Below are positions 7,116-16,700 of a stretch of 64,000 nucleotides of DNA, in pieces. The notes beneath the pieces were generated by a model that had not been told where the DNA came from, did no database searches, and saw only the letters and a program-made list of their open reading frames with translations. How positions within the stretch are numbered: the first letter of the stretch is position 1; each line of letters opens with the position of its first letter. The stretch is taken from contig NZ_CP094527.1 in NCBI RefSeq assembly GCF_022811725.1, forward strand, positions 1,364,001 to 1,428,000. The letters are read 5' to 3'. The DNA comes from Mucilaginibacter sp. SMC90 (GTDB lineage Bacteria > Bacteroidota > Bacteroidia > Sphingobacteriales > Sphingobacteriaceae). The translations under genes and the position numbers were made by a program.

Positions 7116-9830
7116 CTATTGCGCTCTTCTTTTCTCATCAAATGATATGTTCTTGTTGTTTCCGGAAACCTTTGATCTTCCGAATAAGTAGGTAAGACCA
7201 AGGCTGAAGGTCCTATAATGATAGTCCGTTCTTTCTGTCTGTACAAATTCGCTAAAACGTGCATCATATTTGCTTGCCGTACCCAGAAAGTAAGCCGGGT
7301 TGATGATCAAATTATTGTTAAGCAACTTTAATCTGGCCCCCACCCTGAAATCACGTTGATTGTATGTGTAAGTGTTTCCACTGGTTGAGGGAAGGCTTTG
7401 GCTATAGTTCAGATAGAAGTTTAACAATTTAGTTGCCTTGAAATTATTATTGAGACTAAAGGATGCAGAGGTTCCATTTTGGATAGGAATAGCTTCAATT
7501 TTGGACTTTGAGGATGAATAAAAAAAAGAGGCAGAGCTGCTATTTTCCCACCAATTAAAAAATGCCCGGTTAAAGGAAACATAGGCCCCCACGTTATCCC
7601 GCGTTAAAAAGTTTCCTCTGCTTGAAACCACTAATGGCCCCTCAATCGTTGTAAGCAATGAATTTACATCGCTGGCATGTTGTGTAAATACAGTAAAAGA
7701 CAGCATGCTTTTATATAGGTAATTAAGTTCGAAATTATTACTGTATGAAGGTAAGAGCAGTGGATTTCCGGTAGAATAAGTATAAATATTTGTATAATAA
7801 TCAAATGGATTTAAAGAACTGAGGCCCGGACGGTTGATCCGCCTCGAATAATTTAAAGAAAAAACATTGTTTCCGTCAGCTTTGTAAACGATATAGGTTG
7901 TAGGGAATAGGGCACCATAATTACGCTTATTACGCTGGTTTAAAGTAGGCGAATAACCATCCGTCATCGTATACTCATAACGCAATCCTGCTTTGGCCGT
8001 CCATTTTTTCGATAGGTCGGCTTCCATACTATAATACGCGGCCAGGTTTTTTTCGGTATAGTCGAAATCATTACTGCGCGTTTGGTCCAGCTGGAGATTA
8101 TCGGGGATCTTGTTATAATATGCTACGCTGGCATTGTTATTATAATTAGCAAACTTGGCACCTGTTTCTATTTTAGCCCATTTATAAGGCAATGTTAAAT
8201 CTGACTGGATAGACCAGATATTGTATTTTGACAAGTTGTTATTTTGAACTGAAGCATAGGTGTTTGCAGATTTGGAAACAAAACTATTGCTTACTTCAGG
8301 CCTGTTCGTAAAAAAATTAACAGAACTGCTTAATTTCTTTCCGGCCGAATCAATCTTTAAATCATGGTATATATTTAAGGTTTGTGCCAATAACGGCCTT
8401 GACATATCGCCTTTAGTGTTCAAAACCGAGTCGACAGTATTCCCGGTACCATAGCTATAATTATTAACATAGGTATCCTTCTCTTTACTGTGTGAAATAT
8501 TATAAATAATTCCGACGTTATTGCGGTTGTTCACTTCATAATCTATACTTAAACCGGCCTGCAAACCGGGTGTAGTTGATACACGTTGCTCGTTACTAAG
8601 AATTTGGCTGGGGTTCCCAATTATATTGAGCCAATCGTTCAGCATATTGTGATAACGCGATTGATTAAATGTAAAAGAGCTGTTAACTTTTTTTGAGCGG
8701 AAAAAAAGAGCCGCATTGTTGTTATAAGAGGCGTAAACATCCTTCCGATATGCCGAACTTAATGATCCGCGCCAACCCAAAAATTCGTTTTTCTTTAAAA
8801 CAATGTTAATTAGCCCGGCATTGCCCTGGGCCTCATATTTTGCGGGCGGGTTGGTAATGATCTCTATTTTTTCCACACTTTCAGATCTCAGTGTTTTCAG
8901 ATAATTAGTCAGATCGGCTCCGCTTAAATAAATTATTTTCTCATTTATCATAACCGCCATACTGCCTTTGCCCACCATAGAAACGCCATTGTCGGATACT
9001 TTTAAAAAAGGTGCCACCTGCAAAGCCTCAAAAAGGGAGGACCCATTTGCCATTATAGTGTTGTTCGGGTTAAATATCCATCGATCAACCTTTCGTTCAA
9101 GAACAGGGGATTTGCTGGTTATGGTAACTTGTTTGAGTTGTTTGATTGATGCATTTAGTACGATATCCGGTAATTGAACCATCTTCATGTCTCCTAACGT
9201 TAGGGTAAGAGACAAACTATCTTTACTTACTTCCGAAAATCCGATCAGATAATCCCCTTTTTCTGTTGCTGTGAGCTTGAAACGTCCCCCGGTATCAGTT
9301 TGTGCAGATTGTATTATTTTATCGGTAGCAACCTGCTTTATAATGACGTTTGCAAAAGCAATTGATTTATGATCTATATCTACTATACGGCCTTTGATTT
9401 CATAGCTGGCTTGCACAGCATCACGTTCGATCAATATGTTACCTTCAACCTGTCGGAACGAAAGAAAAGTATTTTGTAATAATTCCTGCAAGGTTTGTTC
9501 TATTGTTCTGTTCTCCAAAGCCAGGTTCAGGCCGGTAAGTGCTTTAATTTCCGTCTTACGGTAGTAAAAGCGAAGCGAGGTTTGCTGCTCGATCTTTTTG
9601 AGACCACTGGCAAGACTTTCATCCCGCAGGCCGATAGTAACCCTGTCCGATTGCATATTCTGGCCCTTGGTGGTAGTAGCCAGTAATAACTGGAAAGCGG
9701 TTAATATGATTAATGTACTAATAAGGCTTAGGCGCATTAGACGAAAAATAAATGGCTTGTTTAATTTTATTACCCCGCTGAGGCCAGCACATACGCCTCC
9801 CGGCTTCCGCATTTTTGCAGAAATATTCAT
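7116..9830 (-). CDS. TonB-dependent outer-membrane receptor with STN signalling domain
   Basis: A 904-residue protein. A long N-terminal leader has a hydrophobic segment at about residues 33-52. The STN domain at about 63-135 (RVTIGLRDESLASGLKKIEQ...NILIERD) is the part that contacts FecR in surface signalling. A carboxypeptidase-regulatory-like domain lies at about 143-225. A plug region follows at about 240-350 (VEKIEIITNPPAKYEAQGNAGLINIVLKKN), then an outer-membrane barrel ending in TYLFGRSK. It lies downstream of an ECF sigma/fecR pair on the same strand, completing the module. The imported ligand cannot be read from sequence. Confidence 0.92.
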   Translation of the reverse strand: MNISAKMRKPGGVCAGLSGVIKLNKPFIFRLMRLSLISTLIILTAFQLLLATTTKGQNMQSDRVTIGLRDESLASGLKKIEQQTSLRFYYRKTEIKALTGLNLALENRTIEQTLQELLQNTFLSFRQVEGNILIERDAVQASYEIKGRIVDIDHKSIAFANVIIKQVATDKIIQSAQTDTGGRFKLTATEKGDYLIGFSEVSKDSLSLTLTLGDMKMVQLPDIVLNASIKQLKQVTITSKSPVLERKVDRWIFNPNNTIMANGSSLFEALQVAPFLKVSDNGVSMVGKGSMAVMINEKIIYLSGADLTNYLKTLRSESVEKIEIITNPPAKYEAQGNAGLINIVLKKNEFLGWRGSLSSAYRKDVYASYNNNAALFFRSKKVNSSFTFNQSRYHNMLNDWLNIIGNPSQILSNEQRVSTTPGLQAGLSIDYEVNNRNNVGIIYNISHSKEKDTYVNNYSYGTGNTVDSVLNTKGDMSRPLLAQTLNIYHDLKIDSAGKKLSSSVNFFTNRPEVSNSFVSKSANTYASVQNNNLSKYNIWSIQSDLTLPYKWAKIETGAKFANYNNNASVAYYNKIPDNLQLDQTRSNDFDYTEKNLAAYYSMEADLSKKWTAKAGLRYEYTMTDGYSPTLNQRNKRNYGALFPTTYIVYKADGNNVFSLNYSRRINRPGLSSLNPFDYYTNIYTYSTGNPLLLPSYSNNFELNYLYKSMLSFTVFTQHASDVNSLLTTIEGPLVVSSRGNFLTRDNVGAYVSFNRAFFNWWENSSSASFFYSSSKSKIEAIPIQNGTSASFSLNNNFKATKLLNFYLNYSQSLPSTSGNTYTYNQRDFRVGARLKLLNNNLIINPAYFLGTASKYDARFSEFVQTERTDYHYRTFSLGLTYLFGRSKVSGNNKNISFDEKRRAQ

Positions 9831-9884
9831 ACTTTTAAATGTTTTAAGTGACTCAATTATTTAAAACCCCGGTTTTACGGGATG

Positions 9885-9914
9885 CCTGTAAGCCGATGAC
9901 CGTCGGTTTACAGG
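9885..9914. other. Hairpin between fecR and receptor genes
   Basis: CCTGTAAGCCGA (9885-9896) pairs with TCGGTTTACAGG (9903-9914) with one G-T pair. There is no T-run on the transcribed minus strand, so it is more likely an mRNA-processing or stability structure between fecR and the receptor than a full terminator. Confidence 0.4.
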
Positions 9915-9996
9915 TTATTTTGACTTATTATCCTGCCTGGAGGATAAAGGCCTTTATAAGGCTTAGCTGTTGTCCATTTTTTATTTTCTTTATTTT

Positions 9997-10989
9997 TTAG
10001 TTGTTACACCCTGGCCCATCTATCACGATGCTGCCGTCCGGCCTGATCTCATAATTGGCATTGTTGAAAGCGCACATTACTTTTAGTATTTTTTCCAATT
10101 CTTCACCTCTTAAAGAAGTTCCTGTAAAACGGCAGTCCTTCAATTTTATATTGCCGAAACTGATCTTAACATTGAAGTGTTGTTGCAATTGCGCAATAGC
10201 ATCACCAAAGCTCACATCGTCAAAATGCAGATCACTTTGCTGCCAGGCGATTACCGCATTGGCATTAACAGTTGCCTGCACCACTTCTGCTTTTGAAGTA
10301 TTAAAGCTGATCTGCTGGTTTGGGGTAATTACACCTAATAATTTATTGCCATTGGCAACGCTTACTTTACCACGGGTTACCGTGACCTGAATGGTGCGTT
10401 TATTTTTATCCTCCTTGATATTAAATGCTGTACCCAGCACTGTGGTCAGCAAGGTTCCTGTATGAATAATAAAAGGTTTGCTCGCGTCATGACGGACATC
10501 AAAATAAGCTTCACCGGAAAGGTAAACTTCCCTTGTTTTACCATTGAATGTCTTAGGGTATTTTAACGCTGAGCCGGCATTTAACCACACCCGGCTGCCA
10601 TCGGTAAGCGTTATCTCGCTTTTCTGGTCAATGGGTACCTGGAGAGTTGTAAGCTCAACAGGATGTAAACGGCTTTGTAATGACGGCCATTCGAGGTACA
10701 AAGCAAAAGAGATCAGCAACACTGCTGCAACAGCCGCAATACTTCGCCAAAACCCGAGCTTTCTTTGTGGCAGCAATACTACTTTAGCCTCTGTTTCGTG
10801 GATTGTGTTTTTAATTTCGCTAAAAACACTGGAAAGCCATTGATCTTTTGCTGAACGATCTAAATCATGCCATTGAGCGTTAGCATTACTATTTTCTTCC
10901 AGCCAGCGTTCCACCAGCTCATTTTCTTCATTTGTGGTTTCGCTCTTGAGGTAACGATCCAATAAGGCAGCTATTTGATGACGGCTCAT
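9997..10989 (-). CDS. FecR family anti-sigma factor
   Basis: A 330-residue protein with the same plan as the copy at 197-1165. The N-terminal sigma-binding region is LDRYLKSETTNEENELVERWLEE. One membrane helix lies at about residues 83-100 (SIAAVAAVLLISFALYL). The periplasmic FecR domain carries KSEITLTDGSRVWLNAGS and GEAYFDVRHD, and the C-terminal STN-like segment has FGDAIAQLQQHFNVKISFGN. It lies between its ECF sigma factor (144 bp upstream) and the STN-type TonB receptor. Its role is to hold the sigma factor inactive until the receptor signals. Confidence 0.93.
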   Translation of the reverse strand: MSRHQIAALLDRYLKSETTNEENELVERWLEENSNANAQWHDLDRSAKDQWLSSVFSEIKNTIHETEAKVVLLPQRKLGFWRSIAAVAAVLLISFALYLEWPSLQSRLHPVELTTLQVPIDQKSEITLTDGSRVWLNAGSALKYPKTFNGKTREVYLSGEAYFDVRHDASKPFIIHTGTLLTTVLGTAFNIKEDKNKRTIQVTVTRGKVSVANGNKLLGVITPNQQISFNTSKAEVVQATVNANAVIAWQQSDLHFDDVSFGDAIAQLQQHFNVKISFGNIKLKDCRFTGTSLRGEELEKILKVMCAFNNANYEIRPDGSIVIDGPGCNN

Positions 10990-11132
10990 TTGTTATCCAT
11001 TTCTCAGTAGCCGTATGATATGCCGTTTGGTACTATAAGGAAATGAAATATTTTTTTACAGGTGTGAATTTAGCTTGACGATAAGGAAGATACCCTGAAA
11101 AAAGGGGAGTATAAATGCCATGGATACTGGGT

Positions 11133-11714
11133 TTAGGATAGCCATAGCAATAATGCAGCGGTAGAAATCATTGCCAGTGAAGCTCTTAAATGTTTTAAGG
11201 CAGTAGAAAGCTGGTTTTTTACAGTTTGTTCAGAAAGCTGCAATTTGTCAGCGATTTCTGCGATACTTAAATTTTCTTCCCGGCTCAATAAATAAATTTC
11301 TTTCACCCGGGGTGATAATTCATCCAGCGACGTTTCAATACTTTGGGCTATTTCTTTTGCAGCTATTTTTTGCTCAATAGTCTCTTCGTAGCTAACAGTC
11401 AGCAAGTCTACCATAGCCGCATACTCCCGGCGTGTAATATTCTTTCTAATTTTATCCACTATCCGGTCACGGGTTAGCTTAAAGAGGTAGGCTTTTAAAT
11501 CGCGGTCAACTTTCAATTGTGTTCTTTCCTGCCAAAGCTTTACAAAAACATCATGGATAATATCCCTGCCGTCCTCCATGTCAAAAAATTTAGAACTTGC
11601 AAAACCTGCCAATGAATCTGCATACCGATTGTAAATTTCGGAAAATGCGTTTTCATCATCTTTTTTTAAAAGATCTATCAGTTGCAGATCAGCTAAGACT
11701 AAATATGTTGCCAT
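11133..11714 (-). CDS. ECF RNA polymerase sigma-70 factor
   Basis: The 193-residue protein has sigma region 2 near residues 20-85 (AFSEIYNRYADSLAGFASSKFF, DIIHDVFVKLWQER). Region 4 is near residues 125-180 (LDELSPRVKEIYLLSREENLSIAEIADKLQLSEQTVKNQLSTAL). It has the short hydrophobic C-terminus common in Bacteroidota ECF factors. It is the first gene of a leftward sigma/fecR/TonB-receptor set inside the putative tRNA-Asn island, so the whole signalling unit may have been acquired together. Confidence 0.92.
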   Translation of the reverse strand: MATYLVLADLQLIDLLKKDDENAFSEIYNRYADSLAGFASSKFFDMEDGRDIIHDVFVKLWQERTQLKVDRDLKAYLFKLTRDRIVDKIRKNITRREYAAMVDLLTVSYEETIEQKIAAKEIAQSIETSLDELSPRVKEIYLLSREENLSIAEIADKLQLSEQTVKNQLSTALKHLRASLAMISTAALLLWLS

Positions 11715-12223
11715 TGCTTGTTAAAACTAAAGTGCTATTATAAAAGACATACACTATGTACAATTAGTTGCACTTTATACAAATAGAGATAATTTCACAT
11801 TCTATTCCATGTTCAACGCTTAGGCACGAAAAACGTAAGGAGATCGGAAGCGCTGCTAAAAAAATTAAAATGCTTCGTTCAGATAGCAAACGGCTGGCAA
11901 GACCGTTTTTTCAGCCAGTTCTTATTGCATGTGCGGTCACAACCACGGATAAAGATCAATTTCAAAATATGGTTCGAAAATCGCACACTAAGGGTTCATG
12001 AAATTGCGCTAATTCGCTCAAAACGCACATTTGATCTAAAAGTTGGTTCGAATTTAGCCCAGTCATGGAGCAAAAGCCCGCATATGTCCGAAGGGCTTTT
12101 TTATGCCTTGAATTTTTGATTTATCTGTATTTAACTATCATGATTTACCTGTAACAGATCCACTACAAGCATAGTAGTTAGCTATTTTCTGCTTAGATTG
12201 GTCATTATTATCTATTATTTATT
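11715..12223. other. Gene-free stretch with a possible tRNA-tail relic
   Basis: No convincing gene is seen in these ~510 bp; a 77-codon frame at 11768-12001 resembles nothing recognisable. Near 12042-12070 the sequence reads GGTTCGA, then GCCCAGTCATGGAGC, similar to the T-loop and 3' end of tRNA-Asn (GGTTCGA, GCCCAGCCTCAGGAGC). A terminator-like hairpin follows it (AAGCCC...GGGCTTTTTT, ending near 12102). This may be another worn integration scar, but the match is imperfect. Confidence 0.35.
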
Positions 12224-13225
12224 ATGAAGGCATTGTTTGCAGCTATCTTGTTGATTACTTTTTCTCATTTATGTTTCTCACAACAAACCTATGCACCCGC
12301 CGCACCTTTACCTGCTAAAAACCTGGGAATATATGGCAGGGGGTTATATCCTGGCAACGATACCACTTACCGGCTGTTGAAACATAGCGGGTTCAACACG
12401 CTGTTGTTATCAAGTTTTTACATTCATGCTAACGGAGACCTGTATTCTGGTGATTCTCATCAACCTATTATTCATAACGGTAAATGGGTAGGCGATTCTT
12501 CCTATGTGCGAAGGGTTACTGATCTTAAAAGAAAATCTTCCATATCCCGGATTGAAATTTTACTGGAAGGGCGTTGGTATGGGCAGCCGCCAAACACCTT
12601 TGATTTTATCCGTGACTGGTATGACCCATCTAAGACGGTGCCGGGTATCGTGACCGGTATCGGCGAACAGAGCACGTTATATAATATCTGTAAGGTGTTA
12701 AAGGAGGTACTTGGTGCCGATGCATTTTGTATTGATGACGAATCTGTGTATGACAGTGCTTCTATTGTTGCGATGGGCAAGATTGCGGCAAAACTAAACA
12801 TGCACATGACATTATGCCCTTATAAAGGATATGCTTATTGGGGCAGCATTCTTAAAGCATCAGATGCAAACGTGGTTGATGCCTTGTATTTACAATGTTA
12901 TGATGGCGGTGCAGAAAACGAAATAAAAGACTGGGTAGGGGCGCTCAAGCCTAAGCAGCCGATTTATCCGGTATTTATGGTACGTGGTTCATTCAGTACG
13001 TGCGATACTTATAAAGGAAGTAAATCAGTAACGGAGATCAAGACCCAGTTGAAAGGCTTTAAAAACGACTATCCGGAAATAAGTGGTGCAGCGATATGGC
13101 AGATGGAGGATCTGAAAAATTTCGTAAAGATGGGATGTACTGTTAAGGAACCAACCTCGGGAAGTGCGAAAAGTGTAGCCGGGTTTTTAAGTCAGTTGAA
13201 AAAGACGTTGAAAAGCGAGTTGTAA
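12224..13225 (+). CDS. Secreted TIM-barrel protein, GH18-like
   Basis: A 333-residue protein with a clear signal peptide (MKALFAAILLITFSHLCFSQ). The body alternates strands and helices as a TIM barrel. Strand motifs echo glycoside hydrolase family 18: AFCIDDESVYDS where GH18 has its acidic catalytic motif, LYLQCYDGG where GH18 has the M-x-Y-D strand, and GAAIWQMED near the end. The canonical DxxDxDxE spacing is not exact, so activity on chitin-like or other glycans is only an inference. It stands alone as the last gene before the second tRNA-tail repeat. Confidence 0.55.
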   Translation: MKALFAAILLITFSHLCFSQQTYAPAAPLPAKNLGIYGRGLYPGNDTTYRLLKHSGFNTLLLSSFYIHANGDLYSGDSHQPIIHNGKWVGDSSYVRRVTDLKRKSSISRIEILLEGRWYGQPPNTFDFIRDWYDPSKTVPGIVTGIGEQSTLYNICKVLKEVLGADAFCIDDESVYDSASIVAMGKIAAKLNMHMTLCPYKGYAYWGSILKASDANVVDALYLQCYDGGAENEIKDWVGALKPKQPIYPVFMVRGSFSTCDTYKGSKSVTEIKTQLKGFKNDYPEISGAAIWQMEDLKNFVKMGCTVKEPTSGSAKSVAGFLSQLKKTLKSEL

Positions 13226-13421
13226 CACATGCCGGAGTGAAGGCAGGCGTCCTGTTATCACGCAGGTATTATTTATGCGGCTTATATGATGTTTTGATAA
13301 GTCTTATAAATGCCTGATCAGGGTTCGGATTTTCCTTGTTCAAATATTGTTATTAGCCGTTATTGGGAGTCCGAAATTGGCGATTGAACGTAAATTTTCA
13401 ACGAAATAGTTCGAAAAATGT

Positions 13422-13435
13422 CCAGCCTCAGGAGC
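13422..13435 (+). repeat. Putative att site: second copy of tRNA-Asn 3' end
   Basis: CCAGCCTCAGGAGC is identical to 2261-2274. It lacks the rest of the tRNA and is followed by a hairpin, GGGCAAGC...GCTTGCCC-TTCTTTTT, like an intact tRNA terminator. It marks the likely right boundary of the island or of one element within it. Confidence 0.65.
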
Positions 13436-13655
13436 TATAAAGGGCAAGCACCAACAATCGGTCGCTTGCCCTTCTTTTTACCACGCAATTTGCGGTTGAT
13501 CATTTATGTAAAGTTGGGCAGTTAACTTGTTTTAGTGGTTAGATGTTCCTATGCTTCAAAAGTAAATTTTTCAAGGCAGGTCGAACCAATATGCGTTTGC
13601 TGTAAATGATTGATTTTTTGAATTTGGTTAATCATTTCCGCAAACCCGGTCTCAA
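13436..13655 (-). pseudogene. Decayed serine recombinase, C-terminal remnant (copy B)
   Basis: Leftward translation gives a broken C-terminus homologous to remnant A: IETGFAEMINQIQKINHLQ, then GSTCLEKFTFEA, a stop, EHLTTKT, and further on a lysine-rich KLRGKKKGK. The shared landmarks EKFTFE and TxKT, together with the shared terminator-like hairpin, show common origin with 3052-3518. Several stops make it non-functional. It abuts the second tRNA-tail repeat, where such recombinase genes commonly end. Confidence 0.6.
13442..13480 (+). terminator. Terminator-like hairpin after the second tRNA-tail repeat
   Basis: GGGCAAGC and GCTTGCCC form a stem followed by TTCTTTTT. It is nearly the same hairpin as at 3072-3106 and overlaps recombinase remnant B. 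Confidence 0.6.
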
Positions 13656-13666
13656 TTAATAAACCA

Positions 13667-13697
13667 TTGAATTACTATTAATATTTTCTTAGGTTTG
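13667..13697 (+). promoter_or_regulatory. Promoter of the AraC-permease fusion gene
   Basis: TTG at 13667-13669, a 20-base spacer and TAGGTTTG at 13690-13697 match the Bacteroidota promoter. It ends 30 bp before the ATG at 13728. Confidence 0.7.
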
Positions 13698-13727
13698 GGA
13701 AAGCGACAAAGTACCTAAACTCAGTTG

Positions 13728-16700
13728 ATGCCTTTTACACTCCATATTACCTTTTATGACATTGCGTTTTTTGGTGCTGTATTTATCAGCTTAACGCTAT
13801 CGGTATTTTTATGGATCGCCCCAAAGGAGAACCAGTTTGCGAACCGTTGGTTGGCGCTTCTTATGGCTGTTATTGCTTTGTGGATAACCAAAGTTTTGAC
13901 GGCTGATATTGATTTGGCAAAATATATTCCTTTCTGGAACTATTTCCCGTTGCAGTTCTCAATGGCGTTTGGCCCTTTGATTTACTTTTACGTGTGTCAG
14001 ATAACGGAGCCAAGGTTCGTCTTCCATCGTAAGCATCTTCTGCACTTCATTCCCCTGCTGCCTGAATTAAGCGTCCAGGTATTTACTGCAATACAAAACG
14101 TAAATACAGGTAATGCTATTTATCATAAATTCAACGCTGTATTGCAGTTATCCGCATTTCTGTCGGTTGCCATTTATTTGTATTTGTGCCATACACAAAT
14201 TGACCGTTTTTACCAGGAAAAGCAATTCCTGGCGGGCGACCGTTACCGCAACGAGCTACGATGGCTGGATCGCTTACTTGTCGGACTCGGCATGCTATGG
14301 TTGCTATGGATCCCGTTGACAGCTGTTAACTATTTTTATTACAATGATAAATCAGGAACGTATTATTATCCGCTGTACCTTCTTTTTATAACCGCAATCA
14401 TTTGGATAGCTGCAAAAAGCCATTTAAAAACAGAAGTTATTGAGAAGACTGATATTACCATAAAGCCATTGTTACCGGCAGATCTGAAACAAAAAGGCTC
14501 CTGGTTAAAAATGGAAGTAAAGGAAAAAGGGTATTATCGGGATGCAGAACTAAGCCTGGCCTCGCTTGCCGAAAAACTCGACCTACATACTCATGAAGTA
14601 TCCCGGATCATTAATACCGTTTTCAAAAAAAGCTTTAACGATTTTATTAATGAATACCGTGTGCGTGAAATTGCACTCAAAATGCAGGACCCCTCTTATG
14701 ATCATATCACCTTGCTTGGCCTGGCGTATGAATCGGGCTTTAATTCACAAAGTAGTTTTCATCGCATTTTTAAGCAGTTTACAGGTAAAACCCCTCTTGA
14801 ATATAAAAACTACCTGCAAAAAGTTCTCCCAACTTATAAGTTGAGAGGTTTTACCCAACCTATGCCGCTAATATTGAACCATGCAAGCCCTGTGGGGTGG
14901 GCACATGAAAAATTAACCGGCAATAATATGTTTAAAAACTATTTTAAAATTGCGTTCCGCGGATTTTGGAGGCATAAGCTATTTACACTGATAAATATTA
15001 TCGGTTTATCCATCGGCATAAGCGCTTTCCTGGCCATTTACTTTATTGTACAATACGATTTTACGTTTGATAAATTTCATAAGGACAGTGACCGGATTTA
15101 TCGGGTTGTAATGAACACATCAACTCAGGGACATAAAAACTATTCGAGCGGTGTACCTGCCCCTCTGGCTGAAGCTATTAAAAGCCAGTCCACCGGAATA
15201 GGGGAAATCACACCGGTATATACACTATCCCCTCATTTTGTCTATATCGACAAAGATAAAAACGAACAAAAGCGGTTCAGAGATCTGGACAGAATAACAC
15301 TTGCTAATCAGCAATATTTTAAAATTTTTAATTACGTATGGCTTGCCGGTTCATCACAACACGCGCTTGATGAGGCAAACCAGGTGGTGTTAACATCCCA
15401 ACAAGCCAGGCTCTACTTCCCGTCGTTATCATATCATGACATGATTGGTAAAATAGTTACTTATGATACCCTTCAAACAACCGTTAGCGGGGTAGTTGAA
15501 ACGCTTACCCAAAATACCGACTTTAGCTTTCATGACTTTATCTCCTTTAGTACTGCCACAATTAACAAACGTTTTTCTGCTGATCTGCATCTAAACACCT
15601 GGGAGTACAGGCCTTCGGCATCGCAGGTTTTGGTAAAGCTGGCACCGGGTACCCCGGCACCAGGGGTTATAAAACAGATCAATACCATTTTCAATAAAAG
15701 TAATCCGCCGGGTGTCGGAGTAAAAGGGGTTGCAGACAAGGTCGATCTGGCCTTGCAGCCATTGGACGATATTCACTTCAATCCCGACTATAATATTTTT
15801 AATTTCTCATCGCCAGCCAGCAAAACAACGCTTTACCAATTATTGGCTATCGGTATCTTTTTGCTGTTGCTGGCATGCATCAATTATGTGAATTTAACCA
15901 CCGCCCAGTCCGCACAAAGGGCAAAGGAAATTGGCATCCGTAAAACTTTGGGGAGCAGCCGCATACAATTAGTATTCCAGTTTTTAAGCGAAACATTACT
16001 TATAACTTTCTTTGCGGTTTGTATTTCGGTGTTCCTTGCGCCGGTTATTTTAAAAATGTTTGCCGATGTTATATCCCCTGATATTCACGCAAATATGCTA
16101 AGGCCGGATGTGGTGCTTTTCCTGGTCATTTTAACGTTGGTGATAAGTATTTTGTCGGGTTTTTATCCCGCAATGGTGTTATCGGGCTACAAGCCCGCAT
16201 CGGTGCTAAAAAATCAGGTGCAGGGCAATAGCAATAAAACCCGAAACGCGTGGCTCCGTAAGTCGCTTACAGTTTCGCAGTTTGTTATAGCTCAATTTTT
16301 ATTAATGGCTACTATTTTTGTAAGCAGGCAGATTTATTACGCCTTACATAAAAACCTCGGATTTAAAAAGGATGCCATACTGGTTATTAATACACCCTGG
16401 GAAAACACCAAGGCCAGCAGCAACCAGGTATTGCTGAACGAGTTTAAGTTGATGCCCCAGGTTGCCCTTGTGGGTTTGGGTAATGACCCGCCTTCGGCTA
16501 ATGTATATAATTGGCTGCGTGGTACGTACAACGATGGAAAAAAACAGATAACAACAGATGAAGTGACATTTAAGTCTGGTGATGAAAACTACATCAAAAT
16601 ATACCAGCTAAAATTGCTTGCCGGCAGAAACATAAGCGAAGCCGACACGGGGAAAGGAATCATCATCAACAATACTTACACTAAATTATTAGGGTTTACT

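Noticed and set aside
11768..12001. 77-codon rightward frame after the ECF sigma gene
   Set aside because: No recognisable domain, and it overlaps sequence that looks like integration debris. Too weak to call a gene.
2200..13435. Calling the island a complete, active mobile element
   Set aside because: No intact integrase, relaxase or transfer gene is present; only decayed recombinase ends remain.
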